Positions 8,653 to 16,647 of a DNA stretch of 33,292 bases are shown here, in pieces. The notes beneath the pieces are model-generated. The model searched no databases. It had not been told where the DNA came from and saw only the letters and a program-made list of their open reading frames with translations. This stretch comes from Glaciecola sp. 33A (GTDB taxonomy: Bacteria; Pseudomonadota; Gammaproteobacteria; Enterobacterales; Alteromonadaceae). Both the position numbers and the translations under genes were made by a program. Positions within the stretch are counted from its first letter, which is position 1, and every line of letters starts with the position of its first letter. Location: assembly GCF_002836745.1 (NCBI RefSeq), contig NZ_PJAR01000034.1, forward strand, positions 1 to 33,292. Direction: 5' to 3'.

Positions 8653-10472
8653 TAATAAACATCCTTCTGATAACGCTTTAATTTACGTAAATTTGTTAGG
8701 TATTCTTTTGCTTGCGTAGCCGTTTTATCGCCGTGTTCGGCAACTAAGGCCAAGAGTGTTGATTCGACATCTTTGGCCATTCTTAAAGCGTCACCACAAA
8801 TGTAGACGTGCGCGCCTTGTTCTAGCCATTCAAATACTTCTTTACCATTTTCTTTTAATCTGTCTTGCACATAAATTTTAGTCGCTTGATCACGCGAAAA
8901 CGCTAGACTTATCTTGCTTAACAATCCTGACTTTAAGTAGCGCTGCCATTCAGTTTGATAAAGAAAATCCTGCGTGAAATTAGGATTACCGAAAAACAAC
9001 CAGTTTTTGCCTTCGGCTTCTGTCACATCTCTTTCTTGCAAGAAAGCTCTAAATGGCGCGATACCTGTGCCGGGGCCGATCATGATAATTGGCGTGTTTG
9101 GATCAGTTGGCAGCCTAAAGTTATCATTGCTCTCAACGTAAACATTCAGATTGTCGCCTTCTTCCAAACGAGTTGAAAGAAACCCTGACGCACCGCCCTG
9201 ATGAGTATATCCGTTAGCTTCGTATTCAACATGAGCGACCGTTATGTGCACCTCATCTTCGACTTCTGCTTGGCTTGAGGCAATTGAATAGAGTCTTGGC
9301 ACAATAGGCCTAAGCGCGTCAACTAACGCTTGAGCAGCTATTTTTGCTGGGTATTTTTCAACAATATCGACAATTTGAGAGACTGATAAGTACTCCCTTA
9401 GTGCGGCCTTATCAGCCATCAACGTAGCCAATTCTGCATGGCCCGTGGTGACTTGATACGATTTCACAAAGCCTGGATAACTTAAGGTTAATTCTAATTT
9501 ATTGATCAGAGCATCTAGCAACGTAAACTCCAAATCTGCCACCATTACTTTATCCTCAGCGCTTGTTGATGTCGCCAATAGTAAACGCCGTGCGACGGCT
9601 TCATCATTGCTAAACCAAACACCTAAAGCATCACCTGGCTTATAAACAATACCGCTGTCTTCTAAAGAAATTTCAATATGACGAATGTCTTTGACTGAAT
9701 CACGTCCCGTTATCTTCAAGCCTGCACTTAAATTAGCGACAAACGGGTTTTTCTTGCTGTAAAGAGATTCAGCGACCGCGTTGGCAGCCGGTGTTAAGTT
9801 AATTATTTGTGCGGTTACCACTGGCGTCAGCTCGTCTTTCAACTTAGCATTTAACGATGTGGTCCAGTCAGCCACAGCAGAGTCGTAGTCGACGTCACAA
9901 TCTAGCCTTTCAACTAGCGCCGTAGCGCCAAGCGTAAGCAAACGAGTTTCGAAGTCTTTGCCAGTTTGGCAGAAAAATTCGTAACTCGTATCTCCTAATC
10001 CCACGACAGCGAATTTCAGATTAGGTAATTTAGGGGCTTTTTTACTGGCCAAAAATTCAAATAAGTCTACGGCATCATCAGGCGCATCACCCTCACCGTG
10101 AGTACTCACAATAACAACAAGATGAGTTTCATTTTTCAACTGTCGTGGTTTGTAGTCAGCCATGCTTACCACATTTGCTTGATAACCTTGTTCAAGTGCA
10201 GAGGCTTTGTAGTTGTTAGCAACGCCTTTTGAATTACCGGTTTGCGAGCCATATAGGATCGTCAACGTGGACGCGGAAGCGGAAGCGGCATGATTCGCTG
10301 TTTCAATTGAGGTTGGCATTGGCAGTGCGCTTGCTGAACCGACTAAGCCAGCTAAAAAGCCGCTTGCCCAGATAAGCTGTTCTTTACTTAAAGATGAGGC
10401 GGCACTTGAAAGCAACTGAAGTTGCTGTTCTGTTAGTGCTGAAAAACTGTTATTGCCGTTATTTGATGTCAT
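8652..10472 (-). CDS. cysJ: Sulfite reductase flavoprotein alpha subunit CysJ
   Basis: 606 aa. It passes electrons from NADPH through FAD and FMN to CysI. Domain order: an Ala-rich N-terminus; a flavodoxin domain from about residue 70 ([13 protein letters not shown], then [11 protein letters not shown]); an FAD-binding domain with RLYSIASS; and the NADPH-binding C-terminus ([24 protein letters not shown]) ending in KRYQKDVY. First gene of the cysJIH operon. The start codon follows a 15-bp inverted repeat whose proximal arm contains the likely SD (AAGG), which could affect translation. CysB control is expected from knowledge of the pathway but is not seen directly. Confidence 0.98.
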   Translation of the reverse strand: MTSNNGNNSFSALTEQQLQLLSSAASSLSKEQLIWASGFLAGLVGSASALPMPTSIETANHAASASASTLTILYGSQTGNSKGVANNYKASALEQGYQANVVSMADYKPRQLKNETHLVVIVSTHGEGDAPDDAVDLFEFLASKKAPKLPNLKFAVVGLGDTSYEFFCQTGKDFETRLLTLGATALVERLDCDVDYDSAVADWTTSLNAKLKDELTPVVTAQIINLTPAANAVAESLYSKKNPFVANLSAGLKITGRDSVKDIRHIEISLEDSGIVYKPGDALGVWFSNDEAVARRLLLATSTSAEDKVMVADLEFTLLDALINKLELTLSYPGFVKSYQVTTGHAELATLMADKAALREYLSVSQIVDIVEKYPAKIAAQALVDALRPIVPRLYSIASSQAEVEDEVHITVAHVEYEANGYTHQGGASGFLSTRLEEGDNLNVYVESNDNFRLPTDPNTPIIMIGPGTGIAPFRAFLQERDVTEAEGKNWLFFGNPNFTQDFLYQTEWQRYLKSGLLSKISLAFSRDQATKIYVQDRLKENGKEVFEWLEQGAHVYICGDALRMAKDVESTLLALVAEHGDKTATQAKEYLTNLRKLKRYQKDVY

Positions 10473-10474
10473 TT

Positions 10475-10513
10475 ATCGTTAACCTTAGCTAGTACACGGC
10501 TAAGGTTAACGAT
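10475..10513 (-). promoter_or_regulatory. Long hairpin in the cysJ leader covering the SD
   Basis: Perfect inverted repeat: ATCGTTAACCTTAGC (10475-10489), 9-nt spacer, and its complement (10499-10513), ending 2 nt before the cysJ ATG. On the minus strand the start-proximal arm carries CTAAGG, the only SD-like sequence. There is no T run, so it is not an intrinsic terminator. It could be a protein operator or an RNA structure masking the ribosome site. A TATGAT -10-like element sits just upstream (10519-10524). Confidence 0.6.
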
Positions 10514-10594
10514 TTTCAATCATAACTTGAAAGAATTAAATCAGATTTTTTATTACTTTTTGGACTATAAAAAAAGCATATTAAGTGGTCTTTT

Positions 10595-11353
10595 TTAAAA
10601 ATCGAATTCTAGCCCTACAAATACACCTGAAAACTCTAGGTTTGAATAGAGGTTGTCTACGTCTTCAAGCTCTATTTTCATTGCTCTATAACCCGCTTGC
10701 AACGTCATATCTAACGCTAGTGATTCCACGAAACTGTAGGTTACTGCTGCTTGAAAGTCAGAGGCAGTATTATCGTCGATTGCTAAAAAACTACCTTCTG
10801 CATACAAGCCTAAGCCAGTGAAAGGTAAGCCAAGTTCAATTTTTGCGTAACCCATTGGGATAACACCAGAGAAATCTTCCGACGTCATCCTATTACCATT
10901 GGCCTCAGAAACCAGAATAGTGCCGTCGACATACTTACCATTAATACCAACATCAATACTAACTAGGTCATTATCAAGAATCTCATAGTATAAAATGAAA
11001 TCAGTGGCTATCATTTCAAAATCAGTATTTAGGTTTGTAGTGGCACCATACAAGGTATCGTTAAATTCGAATTCTGTCGCAAGTGTCGTAACACCTGTCG
11101 TGTCCAACATTGTTCTGCTTATTTTAATATTTGGTATAATTGGCACCGGATGTTCTAGTGCTATATAAAAAGAGCCATTTGTTTTATCATCAAAAGTGAA
11201 GTCAGTAAGCGACGATTCTTGATTCGAAAAACCACCCTCTGCGCCCATATTCCACGCCTGCGCTCCAACATAAGCGCCTAGTAACGTATCAGCCTGCACC
11301 GGGGCAACGACTGTTGCAGCGAGTAAAGCACAAGCCAAAAGTGACTTTTTCAT
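10595..11353 (-). CDS. TIGR04219-type outer membrane beta-barrel protein
   Basis: A 252-aa protein with signal peptide MKKSLLACALLAATVVAPVQA, then alternating amphipathic strands rich in Gly and aromatic residues, ending in VGLEFDF. The C-terminal Phe is the usual BAM recognition signal, so it should be an outer-membrane barrel. The opening LGAYVGAQAWNM and spacing of strands resemble the TIGR04219 family, which commonly neighbours DUF2333 genes, as here. Its start is 3 bp after the DUF2333 stop, so both are cotranscribed. Substrate or role is unknown. Confidence 0.85.
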   Translation of the reverse strand: MKKSLLACALLAATVVAPVQADTLLGAYVGAQAWNMGAEGGFSNQESSLTDFTFDDKTNGSFYIALEHPVPIIPNIKISRTMLDTTGVTTLATEFEFNDTLYGATTNLNTDFEMIATDFILYYEILDNDLVSIDVGINGKYVDGTILVSEANGNRMTSEDFSGVIPMGYAKIELGLPFTGLGLYAEGSFLAIDDNTASDFQAAVTYSFVESLALDMTLQAGYRAMKIELEDVDNLYSNLEFSGVFVGLEFDF

Positions 11354-11356
11354 ATT

Positions 11357-12349
11357 TTATCCTTGATTTAGTAGTTCTGATAATTCGATTAAAGCAGCAT
11401 TCGCCCTTGAAATATAGTTCGCCATTACTAACGAGTGATTAGCTAACATACCAAAGCCGTCTCCATTTAGTATAACGGGCGTATACACAGTTTCTTGAGT
11501 CGCTTCTAATTCACGAATAATTTGACGCAAACTAATGGTTGCATTTTTATTTTCTAAAACATCTCTAAAATCAACTTCTACTGCCTTCAAAAAATGCAAC
11601 AGAGCCCAACTTGCCCCGCGCGCTTCATAAAAATTATCATCTAACTTAAACCAACTGGTCTTGTTTCTAACAACAGGGCTTTGCGGCGTTGACTGCCTCG
11701 CCTCTGGGTCACCGGCCAGTTCCGTGTTAATGACATCGGAACCGACGCTGGCACTTAATTTTTGTGACAAACTTCCGAGCCTTTTTTCAACCTGCTTTAA
11801 CCAATCACGCAAATTATCCGCTCTAGCGTAAAACTGGGTATTGACACTGTCAATATTGCCAAGTTCAGCTTGATATAAATAGAGTTGCTCGATGGCTTTT
11901 TCATATCGAGATTCAGAGGAAGGTAAGATCCAACGATTGCTATCATTATTATAATAAGGTTGTGCCTGCACCAATTGTGGACTTTCAATCGACTGCGACT
12001 GAGAGCGACTAAAATCTTTGCGCATCGAAAGCGCGAGGTCTCGACTCATTTCTAAAACGCCGAATTCCCAGGCAGGGATATTGTCCATGAAAATGCCCGG
12101 TGGCAGCACATCGTTAGTAATGTATCCGCCGTTTTTGTACAGCATCATCTCAGTGACTTTAATCAGTGTAGATGTTGTTGTGTAGCTCGTCACCATTTGA
12201 TGACCCTTCTGGGCAGCCATGTCTTGTGCATTCTGGCGCACGTTAAATGTGTCTGGCGCAAAACTCCACCAAAAACCAAGCAACACAAACAACAGTACGA
12301 TAATGGAGATGCCCGCAGAAACTGTTTTAGTCGAAAAAAACTGTGTCAT
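11357..12349 (-). CDS. DUF2333 family inner-membrane protein
   Basis: A 330-aa protein with one N-terminal membrane anchor (about residues 12-30, IIVLLFVLLGFWWSFAP) and a large soluble, probably periplasmic helical domain. The segments PPGIFMDNIPAWEFGVLEMSRDL and SWALLHFLKAVEVDF are characteristic of DUF2333. Function is unknown. Coupling with the beta-barrel gene suggests an envelope role. It starts at an ATG preceded by AAAGGA. Confidence 0.9.
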   Translation of the reverse strand: MTQFFSTKTVSAGISIIVLLFVLLGFWWSFAPDTFNVRQNAQDMAAQKGHQMVTSYTTTSTLIKVTEMMLYKNGGYITNDVLPPGIFMDNIPAWEFGVLEMSRDLALSMRKDFSRSQSQSIESPQLVQAQPYYNNDSNRWILPSSESRYEKAIEQLYLYQAELGNIDSVNTQFYARADNLRDWLKQVEKRLGSLSQKLSASVGSDVINTELAGDPEARQSTPQSPVVRNKTSWFKLDDNFYEARGASWALLHFLKAVEVDFRDVLENKNATISLRQIIRELEATQETVYTPVILNGDGFGMLANHSLVMANYISRANAALIELSELLNQG

Positions 12350-12390
12350 AAATATCCTTTGACGTTTGTTAACCTGAGCCGAAACACCGA

Positions 12391-12412
12391 CAGCCGATTA
12401 ATTAAACGGCTG
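12391..12412. repeat. Inverted repeat between pspC-like and DUF2333 genes
   Basis: CAGCCG and CGGCTG arms flank a 10-bp AT core. It lacks a T run on either strand, so it may be an operator for the DUF2333 gene (start 12349) or a weak, non-canonical terminator after the PspC gene (stop 12457). Confidence 0.35.
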
Positions 12413-12456
12413 AAAATAAAAACTAGGCCCCTAGAGCGTGTAGTGTACAAGCGTAC

Positions 12457-12657
12457 CTACTTGTATCGCAACAAAAGGATTGCTAAAACATAAGCTAATG
12501 CAGTTGGAAAAGTTAAAAATATCATACTTACGATAGCACCAACTCTAACCCATAGCGGGTCGATATCTAGGTATTTTGCCAAGCCAGCACAAACCCCAGA
12601 AATAATAGCGCGGTTGGCATCTCTGAATAGCCTTTTATTATTGATCACTGTTTTCAT
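12457..12657 (-). CDS. Stand-alone PspC-domain membrane protein
   Basis: A 66-aa protein that is essentially one PspC domain: the polar start LFRDANRAIISGVCAGLAKYLDIDPLWVR is followed by two hydrophobic stretches (VGAIVSMIFLTF and ALAYVLAILLL). E. coli PspC is longer (119 aa) and has a C-terminal cytoplasmic/periplasmic part that is missing here. PspC proteins sense inner-membrane stress and control PspF/PspA. No pspA or pspB is nearby. It is the third gene of a small operon (13223 to 12457) behind a sigma-54-type promoter. SD ATAGG is present, with the ATG at 12657. Confidence 0.88.
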   Translation of the reverse strand: MKTVINNKRLFRDANRAIISGVCAGLAKYLDIDPLWVRVGAIVSMIFLTFPTALAYVLAILLLRYK

Positions 12658-12743
12658 TGTAAGTACCTATTTTATCTGTGATTTATTTGTGCTGCAAAAT
12701 ATTAAGAACAACGCTGGCGCGGGTTTTCTTAGCTGCTTTTACG

Positions 12744-12863
12744 TCAGCTTTGGCCGGATGTAATTAACTTGAAATGCTCAAGGCATATGACAACCGTTGC
12801 GCTACCTATGTAAAATAGAATAGGCGTAACTAGCAAACCGATAAGGTTAATGTGACTTAACAT
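12744..12863 (-). CDS. 39-aa single-pass membrane peptide
   Basis: A 39-codon frame from ATG at 12863 to TGA at 12744, with an excellent SD (AAGGAGAGAG, 2-6 nt before the ATG). The product has one hydrophobic helix (about residues 5-27, INLIGLLVTPILFYIGSA) and a short polar tail (EHFKLITSGQS). It lies between the secreted 107-aa protein (36 bp upstream) and the PspC gene, all on the same strand. It is not recognisably PspB, PspD or PspG. The SD, size and context argue for a real small membrane protein. Confidence 0.6.
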   Translation of the reverse strand: MLSHINLIGLLVTPILFYIGSATVVICLEHFKLITSGQS

Positions 12864-12899
12864 AACTCTCTCCTTGGTAAACAAAAAATAGCGAAGCAA

Positions 12900-13223
12900 C
12901 TAATCGGAAGATTTGTCTTCGCTATTTTTGGTAACAATTAATTGTGTAGACTTCGCATTCGCTGTTGTGCCGGCGATGTCGGTAATTGTTACTTGCGTTG
13001 CCGGAGCAGATGGGTCAACAACCTTTGCAAAAGTTAAGTTATAAGCTGAAGTCAAAATCGATTTCTGAACTTCTTGATTAATTTCTGTTTTTGCAGTGTT
13101 CATTGCTTGGTTAACCATGTTTGATAAAACCTTATTAACCTGCAATTCATTTGCTTGTACTGAACCCGTTAACGCGATAGCAGCAACGAATAAAGTAATT
13201 AGACCTGTTTTTTTCATGGACAT
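12900..13223 (-). CDS. Small exported protein heading the PspC operon
   Basis: A 107-aa protein with signal peptide (MSMKKTGLITLFVAAIALTGSVQA), a helical segment (about 27-65) and a Thr/Ser/Ala-rich tail ending in KNSEDKSSD. No cysteine, no family recognised. The ATG at 13223 has GAGGAAAA upstream; a second ATG lies two codons in. As first gene after the sigma-54-like promoter it should be the most strongly induced product. A periplasmic location is expected from the signal peptide. Confidence 0.7.
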   Translation of the reverse strand: MSMKKTGLITLFVAAIALTGSVQANELQVNKVLSNMVNQAMNTAKTEINQEVQKSILTSAYNLTFAKVVDPSAPATQVTITDIAGTTANAKSTQLIVTKNSEDKSSD

Positions 13224-13315
13224 GATATTTTCCTCAAAATGTAAAAATTATTGGCTACGTATACGGCTACGGAACCTTAAGTTAAGTGCCTTTACGGCAA
13301 CGACACTTAGCTATA

Positions 13316-13330
13316 GCGATTGTTGTGCCA
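13316..13330 (-). promoter_or_regulatory. Sigma-54-type promoter of the PspC operon
   Basis: On the minus strand TGGCAC-N5-TCGC matches the sigma-54 consensus TGGCAC-N5-TTGC with one mismatch. The invariant GG and GC are at the required spacing. Transcription would start near 13304, about 80 nt before the first ATG. The leader could form a hairpin (TAAGTG/CACTTA, about 13284-13310). Psp genes are classically sigma-54-dependent. Confidence 0.6.
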
Positions 13331-13359
13331 ACTTTTAAGGAATATAATTTATTGTTTAA

Positions 13360-13372
13360 TATCATATGTTTA
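13360..13372 (+). promoter_or_regulatory. Possible IHF site
   Basis: TATCATATGTTTA matches the IHF consensus WATCAA-N4-TTR at all but one position. It lies between the palindromes and the sigma-54 element, where IHF bends DNA at E. coli pspA. Such matches are common in AT-rich DNA, so this is weak by itself. Confidence 0.3.
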
Positions 13373-13424
13373 ATGAATTTTCATGCAATAGTGCAGACAA
13401 TTCACAGGTGTAATGAAGTGATGA

Positions 13425-13463
13425 CTGGTTAAATTAACCAGCCGAGTTGGTAAAATTAACCAA
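13425..13463 (-). promoter_or_regulatory. Tandem palindromes, probable activator (PspF-like) sites
   Basis: CTGGTTAAATTAACCAG (13425-13441) is a perfect dyad. TTGGTAAAATTAACCAA (13447-13463) is the same dyad with one mismatch. Centres are 22 bp apart, about two helical turns, and lie about 129 and 151 bp upstream of the predicted sigma-54 start, the normal range for an enhancer-binding protein. Identity of the binder is inferred from context. Confidence 0.55.
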
Positions 13464-13513
13464 ATATTAAGCTTATGTGTTTACGTTATTAAGAAAGCTA
13501 AGAAATAAGTGTA

Positions 13514-14539
13514 TTAACTTTCTATTTTGCTCTCTCTAAACTCGCGTGCTTTGGTTTGTGCTTGCAGTACTTGTTCATAAGCATGTAGCAAAAGATCGGT
13601 GGAAACGTTTTTCTGTGTGCCATTTTGACTTAAGTAACGACGCCAAATGCGACCACCGGCTTGTCCTTGAAACAAACCTAATACGTGTCTTGCAATGTGC
13701 CAAACTTTTGAACCTTGTGCAACTTGGTCTTTGATGTAGGCCGTCATTTTTGCTACCACCGCTTCTCTTGTTATAGCGACGCCTGTATCGCCATAAAGTA
13801 AAGAGTCAACATTGCTTAAGATGTACGGATTTGAATAAATTTCACGCCCCATCATAACGCCATCAATCAGTTGCAAATGTTGTTGCGAATCTTCCAGCGT
13901 GGTTATTCCGCCATTAATGGAAATTTGCAACTGGGAGAACTCATTTTTTAAATCATAAACTCGCTGATAATTTAATGGCGGAATATCTCGGTTTTCTTTT
14001 GGACTCAAGCCTTGCAACCAAGCTTTTCGGGCATGAACAATAAAATGCTCGCATCCACTCTCAGCGACAACAGAGACAAAACGACTCAAACCTTCATAGT
14101 CATCCATATCATCTATACCAATACGGCATTTAACTGTGACCGGAATAGAAATAGCGGATTGCATTGCCGAAACGCATTCAGCAACCGTTTCAGGCATTGC
14201 CATTAAACAAGCTCCGAAACTACCGTTTTTAACACGATCTGAAGGGCAACCAACATTAATATTCACCTCGTCGTAACCGCGCTGCTCGGCAATAGCAGCA
14301 CAATGGGCCATTGCTTCGGGGTCGCTACCACCTAACTGCAGTATCACGGGGTGTTCTTGTTTGTTATAGCCTAAATAATCACCCTTGCCATGAATGATCG
14401 CTCCAGTGGTCACCATTTCGGTATACAAAACGGCATGTTTTGATAGTAAACGAAGGAAGAATCGACAATGGCGATCGGTCCAATCAAGCATGGGGGCGAC
14501 GGAGAGACGATGATTTAGCAGGTTAGTGGTGTTATTCAA
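13514..14539 (-). CDS. dusA: tRNA-dihydrouridine(20/20a) synthase DusA
   Basis: A 341-aa FMN enzyme that reduces uridines 20 and 20a in the tRNA D-loop. TIM-barrel family motifs are RLSVAPMLDWTD (11-22), the catalytic NINVGCPS with Cys98, and the FMN/phosphate segment INGGITTLED. VMMGREIYSNPYIL follows. The length and the DusA-type segments HIARHVLGLFQGQAGGR and RRYLSQNG support DusA rather than DusB or DusC. The gene next in line is the sigma-54-controlled PspC operon; in E. coli pspG is next to dusA. Confidence 0.96.
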   Translation of the reverse strand: MNNTTNLLNHRLSVAPMLDWTDRHCRFFLRLLSKHAVLYTEMVTTGAIIHGKGDYLGYNKQEHPVILQLGGSDPEAMAHCAAIAEQRGYDEVNINVGCPSDRVKNGSFGACLMAMPETVAECVSAMQSAISIPVTVKCRIGIDDMDDYEGLSRFVSVVAESGCEHFIVHARKAWLQGLSPKENRDIPPLNYQRVYDLKNEFSQLQISINGGITTLEDSQQHLQLIDGVMMGREIYSNPYILSNVDSLLYGDTGVAITREAVVAKMTAYIKDQVAQGSKVWHIARHVLGLFQGQAGGRIWRRYLSQNGTQKNVSTDLLLHAYEQVLQAQTKAREFRESKIES

Positions 14540-14546
14540 TGTAAAC

Positions 14547-14795
14547 TCATGTTGTATATAATATTTTCAAACTAAATGTTTGCCGCGACATTTCTTCCTT
14601 TAATTCCTTATCGTGACGCTCTTGCTGTCCGATTTTGTCATTACAGGAATTAATGATGGCATATGATAGCATTACCAAGCCACTAATGAGAAATACCGCT
14701 GTTTGCAACTCATAAAGTAAGAGCAACATTAAACGCAGACTATTCCAGCTTAAAATAATTATTCGCTGCAAAATAAGGGAGTCTCTTTTCAACAC
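14547..14795 (-). CDS. Possible small membrane protein overlapping the hydrolase gene
   Basis: An open frame of 82 codons from a GTG at 14795; an ATG at 14729 would give 60 aa. The product has a hydrophobic region (about residues 10-48, LRLMLLLLYELQTAVFLISGLVMLSYAI) and a charged, helical C-terminus. The longer form overlaps the upstream hydrolase by 56 bp; the ATG form starts 11 bp after its stop. No strong SD for either. It ends 7 bp before the dusA start. It may be real and coupled to the hydrolase, but the evidence is modest. Confidence 0.4.
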   Translation of the reverse strand: MLKRDSLILQRIIILSWNSLRLMLLLLYELQTAVFLISGLVMLSYAIINSCNDKIGQQERHDKELKEEMSRQTFSLKILYTT

Positions 14796-15831
14796 TATAA
14801 CCGGTAAATAAATCGTTAAAAAGTGCTTTTAGATCTGCATTATTTTTCACCGCACTTCCCTTATAATAGCTGTGTTCACTATCTACTTCATGGGCCTCCG
14901 TTACATCAATATAAACCGCATGTTCACTGTTGAGACTTTTCAAATAATGTCCGAGACGCGCTCTTTGTTCTTTGCCCGGTTTTACCCGTGACGCTTTTAG
15001 TGCTGCATCATTCTCATTAATAACCACATGGATACGGTTGCGAACGTCTATTTTGTCTAACCAATTCGCATGGCTCTTATTGTTAGTATCGGCGGCAACT
15101 AGATTTATATTGTCAAAAACTAATTCTGAGGTTTTGTTATCACTGGTCATCAATGAATGTTTAAGCAGATAATTCCCCATACTGTGGCACAGCAGGTTTA
15201 TTTTGACCTTACAGGCTTTGTCTACCAGATTGCCATACAAGGCCGCTGCAGCCATTGGATTATCTTTATCCTTATATTTGTGTTGGACGCTTTGCCTAAT
15301 TGATTTTACGTTAGCTTCAGAAAGTGCACGATGAAAGAACTGAATTTTTTCAACAAATCGGTTAAACGCGCCGGAGGAGGCCCTTGCATCTGCCTTATCA
15401 CTTAAGTATGAGGCCGTGCCTGAAATAGCACCACCACCATTAGCCGGCCACGTAAAAGGGACCACGATTACCTCGTATAATGCTTCCAACTCCGTTGCTG
15501 CTTTCAGTACGTCATCTATGTCGTTGTTGTATCCGTGTACGAAAAATAGAACTGCCTTGTTTTCAACTTTTGCCCTTTTAAATACGTTACATGCAACTTG
15601 CAATGAACCATGCCAATCAGCCTTAATATCGAAATTGAGGTGATGTTCTTTATTTAGTTGAGTTACCTGCTCTTGCGTTAATTTGTCGTCTATTTCAGAA
15701 ACTTTCCATTTATTTTTTACTTTGTTTAATTCAAGCATTCTGAGTTCATTCGGGCCTGCTGGGCTTGGAGTATGGCCAAATACCTTTGTAGTTCTGCCTT
15801 TTCCAATGACCCGATTAGTGACTACGTACAT
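14740..15831 (-). CDS. DUF900-type alpha/beta hydrolase
   Basis: A 363-aa protein from the ATG at 15831, which has AGAAGGA at ideal spacing; a TTG two codons earlier is less likely. Alpha/beta-hydrolase features: the oxyanion strand VLFFVHGYNND, a nucleophile elbow LLCHSMGNYLL (Ser about 217, with Cys replacing the first Gly), a likely acid in VVINENDAAL and a His in DSEHSYY. This order and the HGYN motif match the DUF900 group of serine hydrolases. No signal peptide, so probably cytosolic. Substrate unknown. Confidence 0.85.
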   Translation of the reverse strand: MYVVTNRVIGKGRTTKVFGHTPSPAGPNELRMLELNKVKNKWKVSEIDDKLTQEQVTQLNKEHHLNFDIKADWHGSLQVACNVFKRAKVENKAVLFFVHGYNNDIDDVLKAATELEALYEVIVVPFTWPANGGGAISGTASYLSDKADARASSGAFNRFVEKIQFFHRALSEANVKSIRQSVQHKYKDKDNPMAAAALYGNLVDKACKVKINLLCHSMGNYLLKHSLMTSDNKTSELVFDNINLVAADTNNKSHANWLDKIDVRNRIHVVINENDAALKASRVKPGKEQRARLGHYLKSLNSEHAVYIDVTEAHEVDSEHSYYKGSAVKNNADLKALFNDLFTGYSVEKRLPYFAANNYFKLE

Positions 15832-16051
15832 ATACAATTCCTTCTGTTATCAGTGAATAGATTTGTTTGCTTTTTAAGCATAGTTAGCTTTTCGACCGAT
15901 GCCAGTTGAAAAAGAAGTTATTCTAAATGTGTTTTAGATAGCAGATTGCTATACAAGGCGGCTAACGCTTAAACGCGAGCGCTATGATGCGGCAGAACCG
16001 TTGAAGATTAAGCCTTTTGGAATAATATTAAAGGTGCGTTTAGCCATGGCA

Positions 16052-16522
16052 TTAAAAACGATAAACAAGCGAAACAGCAGCTAAGGTCCATCGCTCCGAT
16101 TCTTGCGTTACAAAACGGGGCACTGAAACTAGGGGTATCCATGCCGATCCATTCACAGTCTGAACTTTAGCATGTGCGTGCAACCCTTCAAACACGGTCC
16201 AATTTATTCCGAGCTCACGAGCGCTTGAACTTCGTGACTCATTGGCTAGGCTCCATTCTACTGGACGTAATATTTTACTAGCATCATAACCGTCGTTATA
16301 TGGATCGTGAAGGTGTGTCCATTGACCAGTTAATTTCAAATCGTTTTTAAGTATAAGTTGAAATTCAGTAAAGTAGCGATCAGTCCGACTATTGACGAGA
16401 GAGGGTTGATTATGGTCGTTCGGGTAATAACTAGCAGTGTCGATATCACTTAAAGAGTCGACTGCATAACTAGCAGTCGAAATAAGAAATAATGTAAGTA
16501 GGCAACCTAGTTTGATTTTCAT
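16052..16522 (-). CDS. Exported protein, possible small outer-membrane protein
   Basis: About 156 aa from the ATG at 16522 (a GTG three codons earlier is an alternative; neither has a strong SD). Signal peptide MKIKLGCLLTLFLISTASYA, then a Tyr/Asp/Asn-rich region and several amphipathic strands, ending WTLAAVSLVYRF. The terminal Phe after alternating hydrophobic residues suggests outer-membrane insertion, but a 136-residue mature chain would make only a small or partial barrel. It may be the remnant of a larger porin-like protein. No family recognised. Confidence 0.6.
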   Translation of the reverse strand: MKIKLGCLLTLFLISTASYAVDSLSDIDTASYYPNDHNQPSLVNSRTDRYFTEFQLILKNDLKLTGQWTHLHDPYNDGYDASKILRPVEWSLANESRSSSARELGINWTVFEGLHAHAKVQTVNGSAWIPLVSVPRFVTQESERWTLAAVSLVYRF

Positions 16523-16647
16523 TTTGCACACTAATAATGATTAAAAAACGATCTACATAGTACCTTACTTCTGTCGGCCTAAATCCTAAAATGGGTATTC
16601 TTGAGGTCGATTTGATATCGAATTAAATACGCAAAATAATCCCTATA

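Noticed and set aside
12423-12434. CTAGGCCCCTAG palindrome
   Set aside because: Short near-palindrome with no adjacent promoter signal or repeat copy; not distinguishable from chance.
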